Positions 1 to 11,500 of a stretch of DNA of 64,000 nt are shown one piece after another (the stretch's first letter is position 1; each line of letters begins with the position of its first letter). Both the position numbers and the translations under genes were made by a program. The notes below the pieces were generated by a model that had not been told where the DNA came from, ran no database searches, and saw only the letters and a program-made list of their open reading frames with translations. Origin of the DNA: Torreya grandis (Eukaryota > Streptophyta > Pinopsida > Cupressales > Taxaceae). The stretch is taken from positions 422,501 to 486,500 of the forward strand of contig JARHVA010008349.1 of the NCBI GenBank assembly GCA_037957365.1, given 5' to 3'.

Positions 1-2514
1 AGAACAAGTGGGGTTGCCTATTCTTAGATGATGTAATACACCATTCCCAATATTGTGATCTTTGTCCTAAAGTGAGTTGATATCGGAGCTTATGAGTGAT
101 CAAGTAATCTTACATATTCCAAAATATATCTTATGTGGTTAGGCACATCCGATAACTAAAGATGACATGCATTAACATATTCATAATTCTATAGACTCTT
201 GGAAGGGAGGAGAAAAAGTATCATATCATGAGATAAATTTCATTATTGCATGATTAAGCTACTGGTTAACATAGGTATACATTAACCATGATTTATGTAA
301 CCATTACTTTGGAAGAAGTGATGGTTTTACCCACATTAGTTACACACTCCTAGTAACAATCCATAGCAATTTAGGTGCCCATTTTTTAGTGTTTTCCAAG
401 ATTCAAAGGATTCAAATAGTCACTCCATAAGGCACACAATTTGAGGAAAAGTTGACCTAAAATTTAGATCTATCATATTAGCCATGTGAACTAACTACTT
501 CCCTACTCTCTTATATGTAAGAAATGATTGTAATACACTTATAAAAAATAATTCACATAAATATATCAATTAAAAGGGTGCATGAAGAGTTTTTATAGGC
601 AAAGGAAGTCATAGAGTGATTTGTACATTTTGGAAACATCTCATTATTTTGATGCAAGCCTAGCACCATGAATTTTCAAAGAAACTCATGAGGTATTTTT
701 ATAGAAAATGTGTACTTATCTAAGGCTATCAAAGGGTCACATGGTTTCAATTAAAACAAGTAATGGTTACAAACATGGCTTGTTCTTAGACTTTATAATG
801 GTTCAGTTCATCTTCCTGGGTGATCCATGTACCCATTGTTATTGAGTTTGTTTATATATATAGGCCTTTGGGATAGGTAAATGAATTTAGCGGAATTTGG
901 GTTCAATAATGAAATCAGAAGTCCTAAGTCTATGTGTCATATTTATATTATTATGTTTGCTTGTGTTGTTTGTTACATGTTATGAATTATCAAATAAAAG
1001 TTGTAAGAAGTGCAAAGCATTATGTAGACATTTGCAAAATTGTTAATTATATTGTATCCATGAAGGCCACTATATGGGAGTAAACTTGTACTTGAGAATG
1101 ACATAGTGGAATGAGGAGGAGTAAGTGCCTCATTCTGTTGGATTTTTCTCATCTTTAGTTTTTCTAGGCTAATTCTATGTTTTATGTGTTTTATACGTAC
1201 TTATTACTTGGATTCTATTTTTATACCATCTATTTTATATTACTTTATAACTTGTTGATGTGTCATGTATCCACACTTTATGTGAAGACTACCTTAGGTT
1301 GTTTTGTTATCAACATGTGATGCATTATGTGCATAATATTGTTAATATGCACATTTAATGTCATTTCTATCCTCACATGTTTGATAAGATTTAGGTGTAC
1401 CTATGTAAATATTCCACCTTCTACTCTATCAACCGTTATATCCCACTAACTTATTTCTCTTCCTATATAAGGATCATTTGTGTCCTTTATATATTGATTA
1501 ATCAATTTGGTAGAGATGTGGTCATTTAGGAGAACCAATTATCACTCTTTGATCCTTAGTATTATTCAAAAAAACTTTATTAGTTCTACACTTATTTATT
1601 GTATATACCTTTTTTTGGTTAATATATCTATGTTATTGGTGAAATCTCTCACCTGAGTACTTATTTGTGGGTTATATTTACATGAAGAGTTTTGTGTGCC
1701 TTTCAGTTTCTTAACATTGAATCAGACCTTATTGTTGACATAGTATTTGAGTTACTCTTCATAGGTAGTTTTTTATTTATTTATTTTACATAAAATTTGG
1801 CATTCCCATACAAATTTTTTAGCCACCAAGAACATATTTTTTAGCTAACCCTCGTTATGCATTTTCAGAATTACCCACTAGATATTTCTTATTTGAACCA
1901 AATCTACATTTTTAATCCAACACTCATACTTGGGTTTTTATTTGAGCTAAATCTACATTTTAAGGTCATTTCATTGAGTGAGTTCTATTTTAAGGAGATT
2001 TTTTTTCATGTTCCATCTCTTATTGTCTCAAATCTAATTTTCCCCTTGATTGGATTCATATACATGTTGCAAATCCACATGTGGAGGAGTTTTGTTAAAT
2101 AATTTTCTACCATTTTAGATGTTAGAGGGTTTTTGATCCAAATCATACATCCCCATTATGTTAATAATGATATAAATAATAAAATCTATATTTTATTTCA
2201 CGTAATTGAGACACCATGATCTCATTTGGTAAAAACTTTGATTTCAAGGGTAAATATACCTTTTTCTAAATTTCTGGGGCATCCATGAGCAAAATTAACA
2301 TTTGTATTACATCCACAATGTCCAAAACCCCCTTAGGGGACCTCTATCTCAATATTTTTTGTTTATATTTGTATATTTTAAATGTATATGAGTTTTTAAA
2401 GAGTTAAGGCATAGAGGCATTTCTAGAAAAGAAATTACATTTTATTGAAAAAAAAATTAACTTAATGTATTTTTTTATTCAACCATTTGAGATATTTTCC
2501 TAAATTACAAGAAT

Positions 2515-2517
<3 letters not shown>
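1..2517. other. AT-rich non-coding DNA, nothing recognised
   Basis: I find no protein domain, RNA gene or terminal repeat here. The longest open frame (81 codons near 1857-2102) is hydrophobic and low in complexity, as expected by chance in AT-rich DNA. The stretch is probably old, unrecognisable repeat. Confidence 0.5.

Positions 2518-2584
<67 letters not shown>
2518..2584. repeat. (AC)n microsatellite
   Basis: An uninterrupted dinucleotide AC run of about 33 units. It abuts the truncated LTR of the neighbouring copia element exactly where that LTR loses similarity to its partner, so the tract replaces or covers the missing LTR end. Confidence 0.97.
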
Positions 2585-2585
<1 letters not shown>

Positions 2586-3447
2586 CTCAAACATTGAGTT
2601 GGTGTTCACCTTATACCTGTGCTCCACGCACACCACAAGTGCTCCACGCACTCCACAAGTACTCAAACGTACTTCAAGTAGATCTCCCCTAAACTTGCAA
2701 CAACCTGCACCTCAATAGACCTTACTTATGGAAGGATCTTCCTTGCCTTCCTCTTTGCTCTGAGTACACACATGTACTCCAAGTAGATCTCTCCTGATAC
2801 TGCTCCTTGTTGTGTTTTTATCCTCTCTAACTTTGCACACTTGCAAATGAATCTGGTTCTACACACCTGTGAACCTTGACCGTGCACACACATACACTTG
2901 CATATCAATGATCTTACTTACCATGTAGATCTCCTATAGAAGCCATGCTCACCTGATGACCAAGATCATACACTCCTGAAGAACCCTACTGATTCTCCAA
3001 TCCAGCACCCACCTTGGTACTGTGGCACTAAGAGTAACACACCATTGGTCACCTCACACACACATAAGGAGCTTATAATAATGCTCTCTTATTCTCTAGC
3101 ACAACTTACAATACAATCCATGAGTCTATTAAATATATCTCATCCAAACAATAATTAGATCCGCAGCTTTGAGTCTAAACATAGCTCTTGACATGCAAAC
3201 ACTTGGTTCGTTAGCTAACTGCCCATAACATCTGCAGTCTGAACCACACATGAGACTGACGTCAGTCCCTGTCTGTTTGGGGGTCACTGACACTGACCAA
3301 TCTCTGAATGACGTCGGTTGCCTTCTGGTCTAATCCTACCAAATTCGGTTGGCCTGATCGACGCCAGTGTCTTTGACACTCTATCAACTCCTCCAATGGC
3401 CTTCTCCATGTCTGCATCAATGAAGCTTTTAGCTCCACAACTTAACA
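2584..3447 (-). repeat. 3' LTR of copia element (truncated)
   Basis: Closely similar to 5674-6558, starting AACTCAAAC and ending TTAACA on the plus strand. On the minus strand it starts TGTTAAG directly after the polypurine tract. The distal part, matching 5406-5673 of the other LTR, is missing; the (AC)n tract lies there instead, so no target-site duplication can be read on this side. Confidence 0.88.
3258..3367. promoter_or_regulatory. GACGTC-motif cluster in U3 of the 3' LTR
   Basis: Copies of GACGTCAG, GACGTCGG and a decayed GACGCCAG lie at 3258, 3310 and 3360. They correspond to the richer cluster in the other LTR. TGACGTCA-type sites are known bZIP/TGA-factor targets in plants; function here is inferred only. 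Confidence 0.45.
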
Positions 3448-3460
3448 ATCTCCCACTTGG
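3448..3460 (-). other. Polypurine tract of copia element
   Basis: On the minus strand reads CCAAGTGGGAGAT immediately before the LTR start TGTT. This matches the usual plant copia PPT and fixes the orientation of the element. Confidence 0.85.
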
Positions 3461-3499
3461 AGATAAATAGCTACACTGTACCTGTACCTATACCCCATC

Positions 3500-4170
3500 T
3501 AATTTGTTTCCTCGTTTGTATCCCTCTTCAAGCTCAATCTTGAAGACAACCCACCACACAACCTGTGGTGTACCACCTGTCATCCGAGTACCCTACCACA
3601 TCCGCATCTACAAACACATGTAGTGAAGTCCTGACCCTGAATAGCATGAATCCTTGCTACTGGTCCCTCTCAAATACCTAAGAACTCACTTCTCTTAATT
3701 GGCTCCTAACTCTCTAACAACACCCACTGCTTGGGCAAACTCAGGTCTATACCAGACCTCATGTGATTTCAAACACTGAACTGTCCAGCCTTTAGTGTGC
3801 TCTAATTTTGCATCCTAAACCTCACCAACACCTGATTCACATCAGCTCCCATTGGAGACAAAATCAACCTATGATCTCCCATGTCTCCCATGCCAAAGAA
3901 TTTTGTTGCTCCAAATTCTTTATAGCAAACCACTGAACTAATCTTACCCTTAGCTCAATAAAACCCTATATTTACAAACCTAATAGCAAACATACCATCC
4001 ACATACAGTAACAGAATGATGTCATGACTCATCATCCTCTTAGTACGACAAACCATAGTAGTTACCCTGACATTGACTGAAGCCATGCTTCGTCCTCCAC
4101 CTGTCAAAACCTGTACCACTGTCTTACAGCTCCTCAAGACCATATGCCTGGCCTTCTATCTCACGTGTCT
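3500..4170 (-). pseudogene. Copia reverse transcriptase and RNase H remnant
   Basis: Minus-strand pieces in several frames match the C-terminal half of copia pol. Near 4075-4140 lies a block like the segment before the RT active site (FDRW..KHGFSQCQ). At 4005-3994 is ILLLYVDG, the YVDD catalytic box with the second Asp changed to Gly. Further on (about 3790) is a stretch like the segment after the RT core, and at about 3612-3550 is VDADVVGYSDDRW, the copia RNase H region. Frame changes and stops separate the blocks. The order fits one eroded pol. The fragment is non-functional; the family assignment is firm, the exact ends are not. Confidence 0.75.
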
Positions 4171-4466
4171 GTTCTCTCTATTTTTCAACTAAGGAATCCA
4201 TTCATCTCTATGATTTCATACCTGCTGGCAACCCTACCAAATCTCTGCTTGGTTCTGCATCATATACCTGCCACGCTCCCACCTGTTTCCTGGATCCTTC
4301 CTACTCTGCAGTCAGCAACTAGTATAAAGAAGACGAATAATGAATTTGAGGCTTACTTACATCTTCAATCCTTTGTATGGGTGTTTGAGACTCCTTAACA
4401 GCTTGCTATCCACCCAAAATTCATTACAGTGACTGACCTCGATCACCACACAGTCTGCATCTGATC

Positions 4467-4554
4467 GACGTCAGTTCCTGTGCCTGTCCTGAATACCAAC
4501 CTGCCGACGTCAGTGTCTCCTTCTGCTGACATCAGTCCTCATGACCGACGTCGG
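4467..4554. repeat. Internal GACGTC-type motif cluster
   Basis: GACGTCAG (4467, 4506), GACATCAG (4528) and GACGTCGG (4547) lie 19 to 39 bp apart inside the internal region, between the RT and gag-pre-integrase relics. The surrounding text (CTGTCC, CCTGCC) resembles the U3 cluster of the element's LTRs, so this may be LTR-derived sequence moved into the body or part of a deletion scar. Confidence 0.5.
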
Positions 4555-4579
4555 TCTTACCTACCACCAATGTTAGTTT

Positions 4580-5005
4580 TCATGCTGATGCTAGTACCTG
4601 TGTTTCCTGTGAGTGATGAATTTTTACCCGTGAGCTCCTTTGAATCAACACCCATGTCCAAACTGCCCTGCCTAGAAGTATCCAGCCCATCCACTGGTCT
4701 CTGTCTGCCATCTCCTCCAAGAACACCAAGGCTTTCCAATTTTTAAGCCTATCAAATATATCTATCTTCCACTTAAGACCATGCATCTCCTTCCTGCTCA
4801 TGTGACCAAGCCTACGAAGCCACGTCTCTGCAATAGAAGAAGAATCAGTAATATAAACAAGTAGATAAAGAGTACCTATTTTCTTACCACCATCTAATTC
4901 AAGTGCATCCACTATGAGAGTTCTCATGCATCTCTCATCACCTAACCTTTCTGAATAAATTAGCCACATCTCCAAACCTAGGACCTGCATGACCTCCTTC
5001 AACAC
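4580..5005 (-). pseudogene. Copia gag-pre-integrase domain remnant
   Basis: A 141-codon minus-strand open frame with the hallmark of the copia gag-pre-integrase domain: W..RLGHMS...M.GLK at about residues 63-78, preceded by GTLYLLV. After LKWKID the match fades where the integrase zinc-binding part should continue. The window then jumps to RT sequence, so integrase has been deleted. Methionine starts here are arbitrary because the frame is part of a polyprotein. Confidence 0.75.
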
Positions 5006-5390
5006 CCATGTGTTGGTCGCCTACAATTTCAGCTTCACTTCCCCTTTGCCTATTATTTGGCAAGGCTCACTAGCTCCTCTATCTGGAGCTGTATGGAAAG
5101 AGGCAACTGAATCTGTTATCCAAGATTCAACTTTATCTAAAAAACCTCCCAAAGCATCCTATGCAACAACACCTGCAACATCTGCATCTTCAATTCCTTC
5201 ATGCTGATATGCTATAATCAACAATCTTCTTTTACCTGCTCTTTCTTTCCATAGGACCGTAAGAGACCATCTGTGCTTTTCAACTCCTCCATCCTTAGCT
5301 TACTTTGATCTGCCATTGCTCTACTCCTACTCAATCAGAAACCCCTGAGAGTGACCTGTAACCAAAACACAAAACCGCTTCCTATAACCT

Positions 5391-5403
5391 GGCTCTAATA
5401 CCA
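5391..5403 (-). other. Primer-binding site of copia element
   Basis: Minus strand reads TGGTATTAGAGCC, one base from the usual TGGTATCAGAGCC complementary to the 3' end of initiator-Met tRNA. It begins 2 nt after the LTR end AACA. Confidence 0.88.
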
Positions 5404-5405
5404 CG

Positions 5406-6558
5406 TGTTGGGATATGAATAACTAGAAGCACACAATTGATTACCAAAATACAAGCAACTTAATATGCGGAAATAACTAGAATCAACAAGTAACTATAAT
5501 CTAGAAATAACACATGATATGAGAGACAATATACAACTTGTATTAAAACTCTTGCAGAAAAGAATACAATAAAGAAGATGCCACTTCTTCTCCACCACCT
5601 CTTCAGAGGCTTCCCACACCTCAAGTGAATAGTAATTCTCTCCTCAAAGCTCTCTCTCTTAGGTCCCAACACCCAACTCAAACACTAAGTTGGTGTTCAC
5701 CTTATACCTATGCTCCATGCACACCACAAGTGCTCCACGCACTCCACAAGTACTCAAATGTACTTTAAGTAGATCTCCCCTGAACTTGCAACAACCTGCA
5801 CCTCAATAGACCTTACTTATGGAAGGATCTTCCTTGCCTTCCTCTTTTCTCTGAGTACACACCTGTACTCCAAGTAGATCTCTCCTAATACTACTCCCTA
5901 TTGTGTTGCTATCCTCTCTAACTTTTCACACCTGTAAATAAATTTGGTTATGCACACCTATGAACCTTGACCTTGCACACACATACACCTGCATATCAAT
6001 GATCTTACTTACCATGTAGATCTCCTATAGAATCCATGCTCACCTGATGACCAAGATTTCACACTCCTGAAGAACCCTGTTGATTCTCCAATCCAACACC
6101 CACCTTGGTACTGTGGCACTAGGAGGAACACACCATTGCTCACCTCACACACATAGAAGGAGCTTATAATAATGCTCTCTTACTCTCTAGCACAACTTAC
6201 AATACAATCCATGAGTCTATTATATAGATCTCATCTAAACAATAATTAGACACCTAATTACAATAATTAGATCCATAGCTTTGAGTCTAAACATAGATCT
6301 TGACATGCAAACACTTGGTTCGTTAGCTAACTACCTGTAACATCTGCAGTCCAAACCACACAGGAGACTGATGTTGGTCCCTGTCTGCCTGGGGTCATCG
6401 ACATCGGCCGATCTCTGACCGACGTCAGTTGCCTTCTAGTCTAATCCTGCCAATGTCAGTTGGCCTGACTGACGTCGGTGTCTGTGACACTCCAGAAACT
6501 CCTCCAATGGCCTTCTCCATGTCTGTATCAGTGAAGCTTTTAGCTCCACAACCTAACA
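5406..6558 (-). repeat. 5' LTR of copia element (complete)
   Basis: A 1,153-bp LTR with the inverted ends TGTT...AACA. It matches 2584-3447 over its right three quarters. On the minus strand a TATATAA-like box near 6214-6222 lies 150 to 260 bp downstream of the GACGTC cluster, a plausible U3 layout. Confidence 0.88.
6370..6478. promoter_or_regulatory. GACGTC-motif cluster in U3 of the 5' LTR
   Basis: Five related octamers at 6370 (GATGTTGG), 6400 (GACATCGG), 6421 (GACGTCAG), 6453 (ATGTCAG) and 6471 (GACGTCGG), about 20 to 30 bp apart. The core GACGTC is palindromic. They lie upstream of a TATA-like box on the element's strand. A role as bZIP-binding enhancer is inference. Confidence 0.5.
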
Positions 6559-7194
6559 CCACCTATATTTGTCACCTCTACCATGTATTTATAGTCAAAA
6601 TCATCGTTACTTCTCAACCTCCAACATAGTCACTACTCATAACCCTTATGACCCTTGCAACCACCACCAAGAATACAACCCTCCAATAACCTATTAGAAG
6701 CCATGTGACCCCCCACTAGGTATATTTATCCTCCAATGGTAGTGTTTAGCCACACAAGTCCTATATTTTAGCTTTTTTTCTTAATGACTTGTACCTTCTA
6801 ACATGGGAAACTTGGGAGGGTGATTTTTTATCAACTTGCCTAATTTTTTGAGATCTATGCCATGATGTAGTCAAATTTTCATTTTAATTAACCATTGTTA
6901 TATAATTTATAGTTTTTTGCTTGATCTACTGATTAACTCTTATTTTTTGCACCTTTAAAAGGCCATGAATTTTGATTAGTAACTTAGATTTACATGTTAT
7001 TTTTTTTTCAAGTGAATTAATTTTTAGGCTCTTTACAGGACTGATATATATATATCTATTTTGATTCTATCTCAGAATAGTATTTACAATGTAAAGTGTT
7101 TTCTTAAAACTATGAATCACATTACTTTACACACTAAGAATAGGATCCACCTTGTTTTAATAAGGGACCACTTTTTAGTACTTCATAAATCCTG
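6559..7194. other. Non-coding spacer between copia element and duplicated segment
   Basis: AT-rich, pyrimidine-rich stretches, no domain or terminal structure seen. Confidence 0.5.
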
Positions 7195-7399
7195 TAGGTG
7201 GGTTTTTAATATGTATATTTTACTTGAACTAAATTATAAATTACCATGGAGTATTTTATATTTTTATCTTTATCTACATTCATGTATGTGTGTGTGTGTG
7301 TGTATGTTTTGTCATACACCCTTTTCTCATATCAGTTGTTGGGTCCTCCATGTGGCATATTAACCACTCTCAATTGGTGTGCTTCTTCATAGACCTACC

Positions 7400-8570
7400 A
7401 CAATAAAACCTTCTGAGATATTGGTAGCTATGATTTATTCACCTTCAGACTTGTTTAACTAAACTACCACTTTATCTAATTTGACAGGTATTAGTCCTAG
7501 CTTCTTGCAAATCCCTACATGCATAACATTAATAGAGGCACCAAAATCAACAAGGCAATTATGCAAATTTTTACCAAATATTCATACTATTAATTGATAG
7601 GGTGGAACCTTGGTCCTAGTATTATGTATTATAGCATTGATATTAATAGTAGCCTTTTGTTTGGGTTCACTTCTCTTGTCTATAAGAAACTTAAGAAGTA
7701 AATCCCTTTGTTCATAGATTTGTACTACTTCATGGTGGGTTATATTACCTTTTATTTTCTTCATATCATCCACAATGTTGTAATTCATTTTGCTAGTGTA
7801 GGGCTAAATGCCACTTGAATCTGGTGGAGGTGGATCATTTATAGCTTTAGGATCAAGAGGTGTAACAACATTGTCTGGTGGAGTTGAAGTAGTCAAACGT
7901 TGGTGTGCCCTACTCCTAAGAATATAGTTTCCTCTCTAGTATTGTTGGAAAGCTTAAATGTCACTGTTATTCTCTTAAGGCTCATTGTATTTTATATTAT
8001 GAAAGTCTAAAGTCTCTAAATTCATGGCTCTATTAAGTGATTTTGATGAACTAGGATCATTATAATGACTTGAAGTATTATGATCATTTGGGACAACCTC
8101 ATGTTCTTGCATTTCCTTTTGAAGAATGTCAAAAGCATGACAAAAATCAACATAGTCAAGTTCCCCATGTTGGGTTGTGTTATACACAAGTCACCAAATG
8201 GGTAGGGTGATCTCCATGATATTGATCTCAATAAATTTATTGGATGAAGACTCAACTTATTTCTTCTCTCTAATAAATGCCTTGTTATTGCATTGGTAAG
8301 TGAAATTTGAGGTATAATTTTGACTACTCAAGAAACCCACTTATTTTTTAATTTTTGTAAATTATTGCTTAATCTCTAGACCATATTTAGATTTCCTCTA
8401 ACTCAAGTTTGGCTGGGTATTGATATGAATTTTACATATTATTCATTACAACTTGAACTAATGCTTAATTGTAATACTAATGCATAACTTCATTAACAAT
8501 TAAATTTAAAAATCCTAAATTATGATTAGGGGTGACATGTTGTAGATTGAAATAATTCATCATTGAAAGA
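7400..8570 (-). pseudogene. Ty3/gypsy gag-protease remnant, copy 1
   Basis: Reading leftwards: a gag-like part (about 8570-8250); a block NTTQHGELDY at about 8170-8140 that keeps the spacing of a CCHC zinc knuckle but has lost its cysteines; a hydrophilic linker; then TKVPPYQLIV (7611-7582) and the retropepsin active site LVDFGASINVM (about 7560-7528). The active site is followed by a KKLGL...KLDK stretch typical of plant gypsy proteases. The catalytic Asp is kept and DTG has become DFG. Several stops interrupt the frame. No RT or integrase follows to the left, because the segment ends at 7195. Confidence 0.75.
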
Positions 8571-11500
8571 GGTTGTGGTAATGGAACATTTTAATTTGTA
8601 GGTAGGATTAAGTTTAACACTAGCATGTTTGAGAGAATTTTAGGAATGAGAGGTAGCACTTGCCCTTATGGATTGAGTTATTTTTCCACTTTTATTATTT
8701 AAGTATATTTAAGGGTAAAATAAAAGATAGTTGGATCACTCCTTTAGAATGTAGTAGCATTAGGTTCCAATTTGTTCTGAACATTTACAACACTAGTTGG
8801 AAATTTCATCTATATAAGGTTGCTCCAACTTACATATTTTGAAAATGTGTGTTAAAATTAATTATAATCTCCTTATATTTCCTTATCATGTAAGTAAAAT
8901 ATCAATATAAGATGCTTGGATCCATTACCCAACCAAACTAGGATAATAATGTGTTACTAAATTGATTCCATCCTACAATTGAATTCTAATGGAGATTTAG
9001 GAACTAATCCTAAGCTTGATCAAGGAAGGTGAAAGGGAATAACCTATAGGGTACATCTTCATACTCAATATTAAGGAACCTAAGGTATGTTTTTTAAGAT
9101 GTAATTATTTATTATACATTCCTTCTAGTGTTTGGATTAAAATTTGGAATGTAACACTCATGTTTTTTAAGTAAATCATGCACGTCATCAAAAATATTTA
9201 TAGTGGATCCAACTAGTTAAGCTACATCTATTTGGACTGGTCTATTGTTGACAAATTATGAGGAAGGTTTTGTTGAGTAACCTAATCTTCTAGATTTTCC
9301 TTATTCAATTCTAAGACTTATATTAACTTGAAGAGGACAAATAATTAATCTTCTATGACCAACCTAATGATCCCTAAAGAAGACTCTAGAGTGAAAAACA
9401 CTAATTTCTATTTATATGGGATTTAATAGTGCAATTAAGGTAAAATAATAAGTATGAGTTTACAAGACCATAAATATATAATAAAAGATAATTTTAGAGT
9501 ATTATTAATTTCAAGATCGAAAGTTTAGGCCTTGAAATATTATGTTGGGCCCTCCTTTTATCACCAATTTCTATTGGGCTTTATTTGGGACCCACTCAAA
9601 ATGAAGCTATTGAATTCAATTATCTAAGAGGATAACAGGAGTCTACATCTCATGGGATGAGTGTCCCATCATTTTTAGACTTTTTTTGGGGATTCAAGGG
9701 TTAAATAAATCTCAAAAATATTTAGCTAGATGAGTAGTAACTATTACCACCAGATTTTAAATTGATCTCTTTACCTAAATTAAGTTGTCTAATGTTGTGA
9801 TCTTATTGAATCCATAGGTTTACTATATTCTTTCATAAAATGAGGAAATTATAATCTACTAAGTAGGACATATTATCATTAAAAATTGTAAAAGGGAAGG
9901 CAAGAGTAAGTTATAAAAGGGATGATTCTTTGACTAAGGTCAGAGGTTCAAGTGTTGAGAAATAAAAATCATGGTTGGATGCAATTATATCACTAGGCAT
10001 CATCATGTTTAGCTGTTGCATAACTTCAATAACTCAACGAGAAAGACAAAAAGTAAAATATGAACATATAATTTAGAATATCTATGAAAATAAATTAAAT
10101 ACATAACCATGTAGCTATTGCACACAATGACTTGATGAAAGCTTCAAAATAAACAAAATAAGAATCCAGAATCAATTAAACTAGTTAATGCAAAATTTGA
10201 TTATATATTCACTTTAAAAATCCAACAATTAAATAAATTATTGGCATATATTTATTCTCTCAAATAAACATCCTTGATTAGATAATCATGAAAAAATAAA
10301 TGAGAATGATATGTGCAATCTTGGCATAATCTTGACAAAGTTTTAGTTAAAAAATAGTTGACCCTTTACAATGGCAAGCATTGTTGATTATATAGGTTTG
10401 ATAATTAGACACAATGCTTTGATGAATAACCAAAATTTAATGGTATGATGCCTAAAATTAAATTTAGTAACTAATTAAAGCTTATATTGACACAATACTT
10501 TGATGAATAACCAAAATTTAATGGTATGATGCCTAAAATTAAATTTAATAACTAATTAAAGCTTATATTTCTGAGATAAAAAATCAATAAAGGATAAAAA
10601 CAAGTCATGGCACAATTCCCAAATTATAACCATTTTTAGGATGAAAGAGGATGAAATATCCAATGCCTTTCAAGCTCCAATGATCCAATATTTATTAACT
10701 TTTAATTATTTTCACAATCAACTCAATGACTCAAATAGGAAAATTCACTTTATTATAAAAGAGTCCAAATGATGGATCAACTAGTTCATGCTATATGCTT
10801 TCCATTCTCAATTCCACATGCTTATGTTTGTGATGTAAAAGATTATATTAAATATATCATTTTTTATTAAATAATAATAACTGATAGTATTTGAATAATA
10901 AATTATTCTAATCTATAAATAGGTGCAACTCCTTCTTTTGATGAAGTTATTGATGTCTTTGAATAGTGAAGTAAACTTATGTTGTACACACTCTCCTTGA
11001 TTTTTTTTCTCTCCCTCCATCCAATTTCAAGTATTGATCTATTTTTTTCTACATTCATGTTCATTTTCATGCCCTGATATTAGCCCACAATGTCTATCCT
11101 ATTTTATTGTAAGCCTTTTTATAATTTGTTTTCATTGATAGTGACTATATATTTTCTTTTGCTTTTTTGAATGTGGGACTTCATTCCAAGATCCTTTTCA
11201 AACTAATAGTTTGATTATTCTCAAGCTTTTGTTTTGTTCTCCATCCTTAATATTTCAATACAAGCTCTTGATTAACTATGCTTTGATCATTTCTTAGGCC
11301 TATATATTTTCCATTCTACCTATTTCATATTATATAGTCAACCAAACCATTCGTCTTTGTATTTTATTATGCTTAACAAAATGCATTTGATAATAAATTC
11401 AAACCATCACCTACCCATCCTTTATCTTCTTTACTCGGCCATCAAATTTAGTTATGTTACTATGTATTGATGTCATCTCCTTCAATAGGGTGATACCACA

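Larger units (their letters stand above)
2584..6558 (-). mobile_element. Degenerate, internally deleted Ty1/copia retrotransposon
   Basis: Two direct repeats (2584-3447 and 5406-6558) flank about 1.95 kb of internal DNA. On the minus strand the right repeat begins TGTT and ends AACA. It is followed by a primer-binding site like the initiator-Met tRNA complement, and the left repeat is preceded by the typical copia polypurine tract. Minus-strand relics of gag-pre-integrase, reverse transcriptase and RNase H occur in the order expected for copia. The internal region is about half the usual 4 kb, so integrase and most of gag have been deleted. The left LTR has lost its last 270 bp or so. The element cannot be autonomous. 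Confidence 0.88.

Noticed and set aside
1020..1140. Faint coding-like text in 1-2517
   Set aside because: Only a few residues, no motif, and no frame continuity.
4480..4746. 88-codon Pro/Ser-rich plus-strand open frame
   Set aside because: Antisense to the copia gag-pre-integrase relic and overlaps the GACGTC cluster; treated as a shadow.
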